Positions 34,307 through 46,140 of a stretch of 64,000 bases of DNA are shown piece after piece. The first letter of the stretch is position 1, and every line of letters starts with the position of its first letter. This stretch comes from Tiliqua scincoides (lineage: Eukaryota > Chordata > Lepidosauria > Squamata > Scincidae), in NCBI RefSeq assembly GCF_035046505.1, contig NC_089821.1:190302377-190366376 (forward strand). The letters are read 5' to 3'. A program made the position numbers and the translations under genes. Below the pieces are notes generated by a model. It saw only the letters and a list, made by a program, of their open reading frames with translations. It had not been told where the DNA came from and searched no databases.

Positions 34307-34463
34307 GGGCCCAGTCCTTTCCAACTTCCAAGCACTGATGCAGTCCCAAGGGGACATTGTTGCCTTGCCTTGAGGAGACCACTATGAGTGCCCCCCCACC
34401 GCAAAATGCAGTGCATGCCCTGTTGACTGTATCTGTGATGAAAAGTTGGATAGGACTGGTCTC
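34307..34463. mobile_element. Hairpin MITE, GGGCCCAATCCTATCC family, copy C
   Basis: GGGCCCAGTCCTTTCCAACT to AGTTGGATAGGACTGGTCTC, flanked by taa (34304-34306 and 34464-34466). The interior is in the opposite orientation to copies A, D and E (AAGGGGACATTG first). Confidence 0.78.
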
Positions 34464-34466
34464 TAA

Positions 34467-37400
34467 AAATATGAAAATTCAAATTGTGAAGAAAAACTCA
34501 GTGAAAAGTAAGAAAGTAATTGAAATTCTCAAATATCAAATAATCTTAAAGCACCAAGCAGTTCCAGAAAATATACTTGTATATTGTATAATGAAACCTT
34601 CCAGATAAAGAAGAGTATTAAGTCAACATTCATCCTGTAAAATTTGTAAAACACTTCAAGATTTTAGCCAGTTTGGGAAACAAAATGCTATTCAAATACT
34701 TAAATTTTGAACATGTGCAAATAGTCTGTATCAGATGCAAGAAAACAACCCTCTGACAGCAAGACCAGTAGCATTTCTTTACCAGACAGGTTTCCTGTTT
34801 GGTGCTTCCCTGTCTTTTGCAAGATGTATGAGCCCAGGTATTTGGTATTTACTATTTGAAAGAACAGCAAACCTATCTGAGATAAAATGGTTGGTAGTTC
34901 CATTTTTATAAAGCACACAAGTGTCACAATGATCTTAAATACAACTTCTTTGAAGAAACACTAGATTTGGATTGCAGTGTTTTTCAGTTCAGCCATTTAG
35001 AAAGAATATTCAGACACTCAGTGTAGAGGACCCCTCTGAACTCAGCTCCCTCTGGAAGAAATAACATCTGACCTGGCATAACCACATGGTTCAGACAAGT
35101 GCAGTAGATAGAAAATTGACTGCCAAGATCGGATTGTCACTAGGAATGCGAATGTAAGTTGATGATGATTTGTCAATGTAGTTGCACCTGTTCAGACACA
35201 GCTTTCTTTATGAAACCATGCCCATAGGGACTTACTGCAATTGAGGATTTTTAAGTGGAATTTCAAAGCAAATCAACAGCATCGTGGCACTAAAGTCTTT
35301 CCATGGTTGGACCTCTTCAGACAACACAATCATATATGGACGGTACCAAATAATGGAAGACTTCATTGTCTCAATTACATTAAATATCAATGACAGAAAT
35401 AGTTTGTTTTTTTTAATGCTTTCAGCAATGAGGAAAGATTTGGAAATAGGATAGTATCAATAACCCCCAAGACCAGATGGTAATAGTTTATGACATTTCC
35501 CGGTCTCATGGTGTTGCGTCTTTCTGAGGTTCTACGTGATACTTTTGAATAAAATCAGTACAAGAGAGCTTGTTTATCCCACTCACTTGAGTAATGGGAG
35601 CTGGTGAGAAGGGAAATGTGACAGTCACATCCGAACATGCTAGCAGAAATGATTCCAGAAAATTTATCTCTCTGCTAATACATATATTTGATTGCAAATG
35701 TCTTCACTACACAAATGTTACAAGTTTCAAAAAAGGATGTACTATGTGTAGACCAACACATGTGACAATTTCTCTTGTATGTATACTGTTGCATGTGTGC
35801 ACACTTGGAAGCCATAGTTGTGTGTAACAGACACACACAATCTGCATATGGTCTACAAGATTTTTTTTAACATGGGAGGGCTTTCCAAGTGAGATATTCA
35901 TGACGTCTAATGTAGCAACCCTAAGCGCACACTAGCATAGTTATATTAGATTTAAACTAGAACTGAAATGAATATTTTTTCCCACAAATTCAAGATTTTA
36001 AAAGGTCATAATTTAAATTAAATTTTTTAACCTTAAACATTTCCAGATTTTGGTTTTGAAATCTGACTGCAGAAATTTTCAAAAAACAAAAAACACTTAA
36101 ATGTTAATGCTAGTTGGTAGAGTTAAATTTGAAATTTTAATACAATTAATGATACATTTTCAAAATCTTAAGTAGCAACTTGCTATATTCAGTTATTTTG
36201 CTTTCTTCTTAAAATCCTTGAATCTAATTCCCTCTGAAATGGGAAGTAAATCTGAATTAAAAGAAGGTCCTGTCAAACTTTTGAAAGCAGATATTGTTTA
36301 ATGATTTTCCTCCCCCAAATTCATTTCAGTTCTATAAGACTGATATCTGAGGTGGAGTCAGCCAATCGCTCAGGCAGTTGCAGTATTTATCACCTACACT
36401 GGGTCAGGAGTGCTAACTTGGTTTGTGCCATAGGAATCCTCTTTAAACACATATACTGATTTCAGGGTTAGAAATACATGACAAATCTCATGTATTTGGT
36501 CTACCAGAAAGGACTACCATGAAAGGACTACCAGAGCTTTAAAAAAAAAAAGTTACAGCTTAAGTGTACATTAATATCTCAATAGAGAACCAATAGAGAA
36601 CCCACCAAGAACTACTGGCTTTGTCTTACTCCAGAAATTAAATTCATTACAGAATTTAAGGTGCAGTGACTCCATCAGCCATTCACCAAACTCATGCACA
36701 TGTCATGCATAACAATAACATGTACATTCACTAAGGTCCTTCACACATCATATTCCTGTCATGTATACTCCATTGCTAAACAAAGGGGCCAGAAACAATA
36801 CTCTGAGTGAATCCGAATCAGAATCATTAATGTGTGGTTGTCCTCACTCTTTATGGGCGCACTCTGTCAGGTGCTTTGAGCTTACATTATTTGTCAACTG
36901 CCCGAGAAAGTCAAATTTTCACTTAAGTTGCTTAATGTGATCACTAGAGTTTCTTTGCAGGTTGGCTTGTGTCCTCCTCTTCCTCTTTCTAGCCCAGGTT
37001 CACAACTTAAGTGGCCATTTCCAATAGTGCAATCCAAGGCATCCGGCATACAAAGAGTCACGGCTGAACACTGCTCACAGCATGTCACTGACCCCCACCA
37101 AACTGGAGCCACTTATTAATTGAACCAGTCTCACAAGGAAGCACTAGTTCAAAAGAATGTTCCCCCTCCAGTTTCAAAGTGCTCTTACAAGGATCACTGA
37201 AAGTTTGAAGTAGCCCGTGCAGTTTTTGGAAACTTTACATTTTCAAAAGTTCTATGGTGATGGTCTCAGTTCTAAACCTATCAAAAATAACCTTTGTGTT
37301 GGATTAAAACAAACAAAAAACACCATCTGTGTCACTAATACTTAGTACTGCAGTGCATATCCTAGGCATATCCAAGGTCAGCCCATTCATGTGGACAACT

Positions 37401-37707
37401 GAAGTAGTTGCTTCAGGCAAACAGATTAGCAGGGGCTCACCCACTTCTGTCTACCCAATCTCCTCCAGTGCTCCTCCTCTTACTCCCTGAACTGGAAAGA
37501 GAAGAGGAGGATAGAGCGGAAGAGGAGACTGGTGACCTAGAGCATCTTCAGGGAGTGCAAGAAGCCGAGACTAGGTAAGGGAGGGGTAGCATTTGGCCCA
37601 GCATCTCAGGAGCATTTGGCTAGGACGTCCTGAGCCAGATCTTAGGACAAATATAGCAGGTAGCTCTGACAATTTGACCAAGAGTTGCTGATTCACTACT
37701 AGGAGAT
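34467..37707. other. Longest repeat-poor stretch on the SIM1 3' side
   Basis: About 3.2 kb of AT-rich, unique-looking DNA with no recognised transposon, gene or tandem repeat. It is a place where conserved regulatory DNA could survive, but nothing in the sequence alone proves this. Confidence 0.5.
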
Positions 37708-37710
37708 ATA

Positions 37711-37887
37711 GGGCCACTCCTACCCAATTTTTCAGTACCGGTGCAGCCGTACCAATGAGGCATGCGCTGCATCCTGTGGTGGGAAGGTAGTCACAGAGGG
37801 CTCTTCAAGGTAAGGGAACATTTGTTCCTTAGCTCAGGGCTGTAATGCGGCCTCACTGGTGCTGGAAAGTTAGATAGGATTGGGCCC
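37711..37887. mobile_element. Hairpin MITE, GGGCCCAATCCTATCC family, copy D
   Basis: GGGCCACTCCTACCCAATTT to AAAGTTAGATAGGATTGGGC-CC, 177 bp. The flanks ata and aca agree at 2 of 3 bases. Confidence 0.75.
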
Positions 37888-38304
37888 ACAGTCTGCTACC
37901 TTCCTTGTCACATGATAGCATTTCCCTTTACATATTTCCACTATCATCAGTTTGGCTGCTGATGGCAAGAAGTACTACTTAAGACTGATCTGCAGGGAAG
38001 TCCAAGGCTTGTGATGATCTTGCAGCGATTTCAGCAAGTTTAGTAATATGGCCTACTATGAGCATTCATAAAAGAGTCAGGTTTTAGTCTTGTAAACTAC
38101 TGTGTACCCCTTAAGGGCCCAAGCCCTTGAGAAATGCTCACACACAACTTTGGCTCAGCTGAGCTTGCATCAGATCAGCACAGCTGACTGCATTCAGATA
38201 TAATCTAGTCCATGAGTAGTTCCACTGTATTTTTGTTAAGGTCAAAAGGTGATGTGTTCTTTTACAGTTTTGAATGGCATACAGTATTCACTCATGTACT
38301 AACC

Positions 38305-38528
38305 CAACTGTTCTCAAACTGTGGGTTCTGGACCCACCAGTGGATCGTCGTGACCCAGTTTTTGTTGGGTCACAAAACTGACAGGGCAGATTAGGCTATG
38401 TGCATCAAGGTTTAAACAAGCTGCTACTATGGGGAAATTGCTGCCCAGTCACCATTACAGTCACACTCCTTGGCATTTATAAATCAGGTAGCAGCCTCTA
38501 GGGCCTCTAAAAAGTTTGGAAACCACTG
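38305..38528 (+). mobile_element. hAT-type MITE (CAGTGGTTCTCAAAC family)
   Basis: CAACTGTTCTCAAACTGTGG to AAAGTTTGGAAACCACTG, 224 bp. The target duplication is tactaacc (38297-38304) against tacaaacc (38529-38536). Its interior (GATGTGCATCAAGG-like) is shared with 49881-50092. Confidence 0.85.
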
Positions 38529-38722
38529 TACAAACCTATGTGAAAGTGAAGTAAGTGCAGTAAAGAAAAGCTATTAGGTAGAATCCCTCTGGATTAAGTC
38601 CATTGTATGGAAGTGTAGATACGATAATATTTGTTGACCCATTGTTACAAAGATCATGAGCATTCTTGTTAAATATTAAGTGTGTCTGCTGGATAATGAT
38701 AGCTTTAAGCTATCTTCTACAA

Positions 38723-38947
38723 CAGACATTTTCAACCAATGTGTCATGGCACATTGGTGTGCCGCGAATGGTCCCCAGGTGTGCCTTGGGAATTTGGGAG
38801 AGGGTCATATAGTAGTACCATTGGGGATGTAAGTCACCCATTGGCAGCACAGTGTGACTTGTCAATTGTCAAAAAACTGCTGGTGTGCCTTGAGCATTTT
38901 AGATCCTTGTCAGTGTGCCTTGAGATGAAAAAGGTTGAAAATCACTG
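38723..38947 (+). mobile_element. hAT-type MITE (CAGACATTTTCAACC)
   Basis: CAGACATTTTCAACC to GGTTGAAAATCACTG, 225 bp. The target duplication is ttctacaa (38715-38722) against ttctacat (38948-38955). Repeated GTGTGCCTTG phrases occur inside. Confidence 0.85.
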
Positions 38948-39099
38948 TTCTACATATGTCTACAATCAGAAATAATTTCAAGTATTCCAAAATAGCTTAT
39001 CCAGTTTGTCAAAATAAAATAACCTGGTTGTAATCTTTGAGAGATGCTGAAAAGTTTTACATTAAATAACTCATAGAAATAAAGAAGTTAAATATGCTA

Positions 39100-39440
39100 T
39101 GCAGGAAAAAAATAATAATAGAAAGCCACTTCCAGTCTTTGGAGACTACTTTCAGTTTGCTTCCAAAACTGGAAGTGGTATTTGGCGGCTTCTGCAGGCC
39201 ATTCTGAGACCCACAGAGGCCAGTAGAATAAGTTGCCATCCTGGTGCAACCCAGAAGATGTCTCCCCCAGCACCACAAGGAGCATTGCAAGGATTAGGTG
39301 GGTCGAAGTGATTAAAAGATTGGGAACTGCTGCACTACAGTCAATTCAATATCCACTGGGATTTTGCAGTTTTGAATGGCATACTGCAAATTTCCTAGAA
39401 ATCCCAGGGAATACCAAAACCACAGATAGGGAGTAATTGA
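39100..39440. mobile_element. Decayed hAT and mariner-like fragments
   Basis: A right end GATTGGGAACTGCTGCAC (hAT style, near 39320-39336) is followed by AATTCAATATCCACTGGG...ACCACAGATAGGGAG (39345-39430), which resembles the mariner-like repeats at 44423 and 55930. The boundaries are not certain. Confidence 0.4.
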
Positions 39441-39500
39441 TCCTAAGGGACCAATGAGGTTAAGGGTAAGAGTAACTAACATCCCAGCAGTGGAAACCCT

Positions 39501-39690
39501 CTGAATGCCAGCAGAGACCCTCAGAAGGCAGCTGAGACCTTAAAAATGGTGCACGCAAATAGCACAGATAGCTTTAAATCACAACCATTTTAAAGCTATC
39601 TGAGCTATTCACAGGCACCATTTTGAAGGTCTCTCCTGCATTCTGAGGGTCTCCACTGCATTCCGAAGGTCTTTGCTGGCATTCGGAAAG
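39501..39690. repeat. Inverted repeat (hairpin) of unknown family
   Basis: The left arm CTGAATGCCAGCAGAGACCC ... CAGATAGCTTTAAA matches the complement of TTTAAAGCTATCTGAGC ... TTGCTGGCATTCGG. The right arm has one extra ~24-bp GGTCTC-TGCATTC unit. A related unit continues to about 39770. Confidence 0.65.
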
Positions 39691-39770
39691 TAGCAGAGAT
39701 CTTCATAATGGTGCTGAAACCTTTAAAATGGTGCCTACAAATAGCTCCAGAAACGCACAGAGAGCTTTGG

Positions 39771-40870
39771 AATAGCCATGGATGCTGTGGAGTCCTTCAC
39801 AATGCAGCAGATAGCCAAGAACAGATAGTGAATACAATGAGGTAACTGGCACTTTGAGGCAACTGGGCAGGGAGGGACATAATAGTGACAGAGAGGCTGC
39901 AGGAGGGGATAGATCCATTGGCAATGGTGCAAGCCGAGTCCTACCCCTCTTTTCTGTAGCCTCTCTGCCCCCTTTTCTCAGACCTGCGCTAGCAAAATCA
40001 CTAGCGCAGGCCAAGGGGTCCCATTGTGGAGTGGAAGGCTATAAATCCCCTTTCCCTGCTGAAGCCTCCCAATTCACCACCCCCTCGCTGTCAACAGCAC
40101 ACCTGTTTTTGGCATGGCTGCATTAGCAGGGGGCACTGTAGAACTGGGCTATGGGGGTCCTATGCCTCTTTGCAGTTCCATTCCATTTTATTATTTCTTG
40201 TTGATCCTTCACAGCTGGGATAAACGGAATAGCTTCTCTGAATTACCCCAGTGTCAGTTCTGTTTCCATGGTGGAGCAATTCAGAGAGCAATTCAGCAAT
40301 TCAAAGGGTCTTCATCAAAATCAATCTTAATACCTCCTTCCCACATGTTCTGTAAGTCTCCTTTGGTCCATTTTCAGGTTATTTTGCACATGAGCAATCC
40401 AACCATTTGGTGTTCTTTATTGGCTTCTTCTGCTCTCATGTCTTTAATTCATAGAGCTGCATCTCATGTATTTCGTAGGAAGTCTTCCAATAAACTTGCC
40501 ACCTGCGTTTCTCACTTGTCTGTCTAACTCATTCTTGGCTGAACTGTTCCATCTATTTGTTTAGTAAAAAAAAAAAAAAGGGAAATGCATCTTTCTCACA
40601 ACATACTCACTGTTAAAGTGGAGGCAGGCGTTCAGCACACACCAAGCTGTGAGACCCAATTATGCTTGAGCACTCTGTCATTTCTTCCTGCCCTGCTACT
40701 ATTTTCTTCTCCAAAACAGAGCTTGCCTGTACACGTGCGATCACAATTCAAAGTGCCCCAAATCTCCCAGCATTTGAAGGGGCGCTGGGGATGATGTGCT
40801 AGGGCATCTCTTACACTTTCATCCACCACTCACATCTTCTTCACATCTCTTCCACATCATTTCCTTCATC
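39771..40870. other. Intergenic or distal 3' UTR, no feature recognised
   Basis: Could be SIM1 3' UTR if a distal poly(A) site is used (hexamers at 40416-40421 and 40187-40192). Short open frames here have no domain. Confidence 0.4.
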
Positions 40871-40876
40871 TTTATT
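40871..40876 (-). promoter_or_regulatory. Candidate SIM1 poly(A) signal AATAAA
   Basis: An AATAAA hexamer on the minus strand, about 755 nt downstream of the SIM1 stop codon. It is the first canonical signal I found after the stop; others occur at 40416-40421 and 40187-40192. Without transcript data the true end of the 3' UTR is unknown, and the UTR may be longer. Confidence 0.3.
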
Positions 40877-41629
40877 GATTCAGTGAGCAAGGGAAGGAGG
40901 AATGGTGGAGGAAAGCAACTTCTACTAATCCACCAACTGATGCAATTGCCTCAGTCAACCTCATGGATGGGCCGGCCCTCAATCAATCACACCGCTTCCA
41001 TTACTCAAACCAATTAAGAATGTCCCCCCTGCTTTTCCATTCTTCTGCAGTCATATGTGCCAATATCCCACTACCACATAAATACACCTCATTCTCATTT
41101 TTGGCTAACCATAGATTCTACACAGTCACTGGGGAGCAGAGAGAGTACAAACATCAAATAAACATAGTTTGCTTTGCATCTGAAAGTATACAATTTTTTT
41201 TCCTTTTTTGCATGTAAAGAGTGCATAGTGGGTTTGTCTTGCTAGGGCCTGAGGGGCACAGACAGCTTAGGAATTCTGCCGCAACCACTTCATCACACAT
41301 TTCCTGTACAGCGGACACAAACAGCTCACTCAGCATACCACAAGCGCTCCCCTCTTAGCTCTCCTTCACAATGTGGTGCTTCCTCCATGATGTAGCTGAG
41401 CTCTGTCTACTGGAACCTTGATACCAGTGCATTGCTAAAACAGCCACTTGGGTAAACCAATAACCTCCCCAGTACCTTACAAGTATTCTTCCTAGTGCAT
41501 TGTAGTTTATCAAATGCTGGTAACAACAAGGGTATAAAAACATCCTGCCAGTCTGCTGTTGTTATTACTGCAAAGAGATTTTCCTAGCACAAACATTTTA
41601 GAAAAGGAAAACAAGCAACTAAACACTGA
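40877..41629 (-). other. Presumed SIM1 3' UTR (minimum)
   Basis: Sequence between the SIM1 stop and the first canonical AATAAA. There is no repeat in it that I recognise. Its extent is inferred only from the poly(A) hexamer. Confidence 0.35.
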
Positions 41630-42363
41630 TCAGCTTCCATTGGTGATTATAACAGATGTTGCCTTATGTCCCTGGGCTGGATCTGGCTGCATCCGCAGGT
41701 GGGAAGTCACATCAAAGTGTGAGCCATTGCAGCCCAAAGAATAGTTTCTAATGGTTTCGCTGTCGTAAAGGTGCTCCAGGGCGTATCCTGTTAACGTATA
41801 GGCATGCTTATCAAAGTATTGCCTATGGGAACTGTAATAGTTTGGAGAACCCGCTGGGTTCTCTCCTGGCGTTTGATGAGGGGACAGGTCTGAATGCAGG
41901 TAGTCTTTCGTGAGGATCAAACTTGATTTAGAAATGCGGTCAGAATTGGGGCTGCTTATTCTGGATAGCGTTGTGGGGCTGTTGTCATAGTCATTGTCAT
42001 GAGGGCTCATCATCTTGCCTTCCCGTTGCTGTCCTGTGTGTTCACAGGGAGACGTGTTGGTGATGCTCGGGACCCGGCAGACCTCTCCTCGCAGCTGCTG
42101 CTGGTGGTAGTTTGCAAAACAAACCGAATGTTTTTTCCCTGCTCCGTTAATGGATACTAGCTGATCAGGAGTTGATTTCTGTAACTGCAGTCTGTTTTCC
42201 TCCTCTTTAATCATTTGCTGAGTTGCTCTGATGAGAGTCTCAATTTTGCTGGGCTCATGCGGGCTGCCCTGATACTGCTCCGAGTGGTAGCGGTCACCGG
42301 ATTCACTAGCAGAACCAGGGTCTGGAGAACTAACCACACTGTCTTCATCCCAGTGGCCTCTTC
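41630..42363 (-). CDS. SIM1: SIM1 last coding exon (C-terminal domain and stop)
   Basis: This exon encodes the last 244 residues of single-minded 1, a bHLH-PAS transcription factor that pairs with ARNT/ARNT2 in the nucleus and is needed for hypothalamic paraventricular and supraoptic neurons. The frame begins [20 protein letters not shown], contains [20 protein letters not shown] and DYDNSPT, then [20 protein letters not shown], and ends VIITNGS before TGA at 41630-41632. These match vertebrate SIM1 as I remember it, in the SIM_C C-terminal region. The acceptor is a pyrimidine-rich tract ending TCTAG just above 42363. The exon starts in phase 1, so the first two bases complete a Gly codon begun in the previous exon. 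The open frame continues past 42363 into the intron by chance; the acceptor and the join to the upstream exon decide the start. No stops or frameshifts are seen, so the gene looks functional. Confidence 0.97.
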
Positions 42364-42490
42364 CTAGAAAGTGCACAAACAAGAGACCAAAACTCAGCTA
42401 TGTATGGAGGACAGCAAAACCTCCAGAGCTTCACGCATTTCCTTTTGGAATGTAACAGTTCTCAAGCTAATCACCAGAACCTGTAAAACT

Positions 42491-42701
42491 CAGGGACATG
42501 CAGTGGGTGGGTGGCAGGTGAGGCAGGGCCCCCCCACTGGAGTCCTTCAAAAAGCACTGACGCCATGTGAGGCGCCTAAGCACCCATGCTCCACACATGG
42601 GTTGTGGGTGCTTGGGCACCTCATACTGTAGTGGCACTTTTCGAAGGACTCCAGTGGGGAGGCCCTGCCTCACCTGCCACCCCATCCATCGCACATCCTT
42701 G
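42491..42701. mobile_element. Palindromic hAT MITE next to the SIM1 last-exon acceptor
   Basis: A 211-bp element flanked by the exact 8-bp duplication gtaaaact (42483-42490 and 42702-42709). Its two halves are near-complete reverse complements of about 100 bp each: GGCAGGTGAGGCAGGGC and CACTGGAGTCCTTC recur inverted. Ends are CAGGGACATGCAGTGG and the complement of CAAGGATGTGCGATGG. It lies 128 nt upstream of the last SIM1 exon in the direction of transcription. Confidence 0.9.
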
Positions 42702-44207
42702 GTAAAACTGTAAAGTTTTACACACTCCCCATCATTTCTTTACTTTCGTTGCCAATTGGGCATGGCCAGGTCACAATGCTGTAATCTCCACAGAAGGCAC
42801 CACTGGTAGAATTTCCCTGTCAAGGTCTAGATTGTGGATGAGTCACCTCTATGCTTCTTCACTGCTTTCCTCCTGCAATTTAAACACAACATCTACTGTC
42901 TCTAAGTCCTTTATATAGTTCTTTGCCTCATTACCTTTTTCCTCTGATGCCTGCTTTTTTACTTTTTCTACTGATGTCATTTCCTACTTTATCCCACCTC
43001 CTTTAACTACCCTGTCAAGTCTTCATATAACTTTTCCCTCCCCCCCCCCATAGCAAACAGACTCTCCTGCTTTTAAATCTTGTAAAGTTTCTTCAAAATC
43101 CCCTCTCTGGTTAGTATCTTCATGGTACTAGGGAGGTACTAGGGAAGACCCCTTTCCTCAGGCCTCCTTCTCCATCATCCCACTCCTCAAATTTCTAGAT
43201 TTAGTCTATCACCTAAGGGTGGTGTCAGGGGCTGGCCAGGTCAGGCCACCTCTGGGTCAACCTTCAAGAGATGGGCAGAGGTGCCTTAAGAGATCCAGTG
43301 CAGGGCATTGCCCTAGAACAGCCATTCTCAGGTTCTCCTGGAGTACCCTGACACATTTAAACCACAAACTGAAAACCAAATAAATTATTTTGTTTATCTG
43401 TTCATGTTGTATCCTTGTTTGTCAGGGTGGGGGGGAGAAGAACTCCTAAAGGGAGCAAAAAGGGGGGGAGTTCAAAGTGGCTTCTCTAGAGTCTCCAGCA
43501 ACCTGCTTCTGTCATTCTGTGCCATTCTTTGATCCTCCTTGCATCTGGACTTCCTTGTCCCTTAGATTCCCTATGTCCTAAGATTTCTCCCCAGTTTTTA
43601 GCCTGCCTCTAGGTGACATGTGAATCTCATCCAAACTTACAGTGTTCCCTTCTCTTAGATCAAGTGGCTTGCTAACTGTTTACTTCCCTGAGCAACTAAA
43701 TAGTCTACGCCACCATACCAGCTCAACCAACCACTGTCTCAGGCTTCACCACCACAATCACATACAAAATAGATGGTTATTGGTAAACGTTGGAGTGCAT
43801 GAGGGCACTCTAAATTCAGGGATCAGGTGTATTTTTTCAACATATAGAAAGGGTGTTGCAACTTCTACAGATTATCTGTTGGCCCACACCATTGGCAGGG
43901 ACCAACACGATCTGTACAGACAGTTTCTTGCAGAGTATGGAAGGAAATCCTTCCTTTTCCAGGGGCAGTTACAGTGCTACAGGTTGTAAATTAAAGTACT
44001 AAATATGGAAAAGCAGAAAGTTGTCATCAGGATATGGTTCTACAGGAGCAGCCTGTGGCTCAAAGCAAGATCAGGGTCCCATTACCATTATACAAACACA
44101 TAGTAAAAGAACCAGGTATTTGAATACTTTGTTGACAGCAGAAGTTATCCACAGAATAGCACCATAAAAATAAGTGGCTTGGTCAGTGCCATAAAGGGTT
44201 TGTTTTA

Positions 44208-44210
<3 letters not shown>

Positions 44211-44252
<42 letters not shown>
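44211..44252. repeat. (GT)n microsatellite
   Basis: 21 uninterrupted GT units in the last SIM1 intron. Confidence 0.97.
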
Positions 44253-44255
<3 letters not shown>

Positions 44256-44422
44256 AAGAGAGAGATACAGGCAGACACAAACATTTACACATCTCAAATG
44301 AATACAGATATTTGGAAAGGGATCAATGTCATGTAAATGTACATCTCTGGCCTTTCTTTTTGGTCAAACGTGTGCGGGTGGATGCAACCGCAGTTGTAGA
44401 ACGCCGTACCTGCAAGGATTTA

Positions 44423-44725
44423 CAGAGGGACCTCCTTATCTGTACACAATTTGACTATACATGAATGCCAATTCCGCAGCTGGAGGGCCTCCCAGACACT
44501 TCTAAAAGGCACTTCCAGATTTTCAGCAAACTGGAAATGTCTTCAAGTCCAGGAAGTCTTCTGAGGCATAGGGGGGTTGTGTGTGGCCTCCCCATGCCTC
44601 AGAAGGCCTCTAAAATGCACTTCTGGTTTGCCAGTGCAGGACCCCCATGGATTTCATTATCTATGGACTTTGGTATCCCTGAGAGGCCCTAGAACAGATC
44701 CCCTGCAGATACTGAGGGCCCACTG
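44423..44725. mobile_element. Tc1/mariner-like MITE
   Basis: CAGAGGGACCTCCTTATCTG to the complement of CAGTGGGCCCTCAGTATCTG, flanked by TA on each side (44421-44422 and 44726-44727). The phrase pattern (ATGGACTTTGGTATCCCTG-like) is the style of Tigger/pogo-derived repeats. 303 bp, no transposase. Confidence 0.7.
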
Positions 44726-44952
44726 TATTTTTGTGAGCATAGTAGCCTTTCATAAATTACATTGTAATTTTTCATCTCAATACTTGCTTCCTTCTACTAC
44801 TCAATCTGATACACAAGCATCTGGAATAATTTCACTGAAATGTACTTGCATGTAAACATGCTTCAGATTACAGTATTGTACTTAATTATATGTTCTATAT
44901 CCACATACTGGAATGGCAAAATACCTGATGAACAAGAACCCCACATTTAGGT

Positions 44953-45258
44953 CAAGGCTTTTCAACTCTTTTTTTCCAGTCACCCCTTTACAGAGATCAC
45001 TGTTGTGCACTGAAAGGGTAGCTTTCCCAGCCATTGCCCCTCACACAAAGAAGCGACTTCCCCAGTCGCTGCTGCCTCTTGATCTCTCTTCTGCACAGTT
45101 CCTTCTTACCCATTCTCTGCCTCCTTTGCTACCAGTTCACTGCCACGCCAGTTCCAGTGGCATTGGGCCAAGCAGACCAGTATCATGTGGCCCCCATGCA
45201 GTGGGGCCAAGTGCCACCTGCCAAATGATGAAGTACCACCAGTGGTTAAGAAGTATAG
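44953..45258 (+). mobile_element. hAT-type MITE (diverged)
   Basis: CAAGGCTTTTCAACTC to CCAGTGGTTAAGAAGTATAG. Flanks atttaggt (44945-44952) and atttagag (45259-45266) agree at 6 of 8 bases, so the ends are fairly certain and the element is old. Confidence 0.6.
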
Positions 45259-45478
45259 ATTTAGAGATGGAAAAGTCACCTCTTTCCAAGGAGCATGGTG
45301 TCTAAGGTGTATTCTGCTATTATCATGCAAAATACCATACTTTTAATCATTTTTAAGGGACAGCCCTAGCAACAATCATGTGACAGATCGAAACAATTCT
45401 ATCTAAAGAATGAGAGACAAGTGTAGGTGAGTGCTAACAACATTTAAAAACTAAATTAAATTTGGATCTATCTAAGAC

Positions 45479-45815
45479 TATGGTCTCGAAACTGCAGCCC
45501 ACTATGTCCCAAGATTACCTCTCCAGGGGCAGGGTGGCAGTAACAGAGGCTTTCCATTCCACCCACAGTTTCCCATCTTCTCAGCTGATTGCAGAAATTC
45601 GTGTCAGGCAGCTACTTCTGCTGCCTGTGACCCCAGCAGGCTCTGTGCCCCGATTTCCAGGTAGATGTGGCTGCCTGGCACGAGATTCTGCAAAGATCAC
45701 ATGAGAAGATAGGAGGTTGCGGTGAGGAATGAAAATCTTCCAACACTGCAGTAACCAGACAGGTAATCTTGGGAAGCTGGATCCGGCCCATAGGCTGGGG
45801 TTTGGAGGCTACTGG
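45479..45815 (+). mobile_element. hAT-type MITE (CAGGGGTCTCxAAC family)
   Basis: TATGGTCTCGAAACTGCAGC to GGCTGGGGTTTGGAGGCTAC-TGG. The target duplication is tctaagac (45471-45478) against tctaagag (45816-45823). Confidence 0.8.
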
Positions 45816-46140
45816 TCTAAGAGAACAGAAAGAATCCTTGGGAAGAAACATTGGTGGGATGTAAGCAGGGTGAAATAAGCTGAGAACGAGTAGATTGAGA
45901 ATAATTGCTAAAACCCCTTGTTCAGTTTCTAGTTGACAGGAGAGACAATTTAGGACCATACCAACAGGGTGCCTAGAAGCCTTCTCTTTCATAGACAGGT
46001 GCTTCTCAAGAAACATACATTCTCTGACCCCATTTCACTTCATAAGTAAGCATCCTAGACAGGCCTTTGCAACTTGCCAGTGTTCCTAACACAAGCTGTC
46101 TTCCAGTAGTTGTTTACATGTGTTTGTTTTAACTGCTTAC

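Larger units (their letters stand above)
42364..46140 (-). other. SIM1 last intron
   Basis: A GT-AG intron of 3777 bp between the last two coding exons. It contains a palindromic hAT MITE close to the acceptor (42491-42701), a GT microsatellite, a mariner-like element (44423-44725) and two hAT elements (44953-45258 and 45479-45815). The remaining sequence (42.7-44.2 kb) has no recognised feature. Confidence 0.93.
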
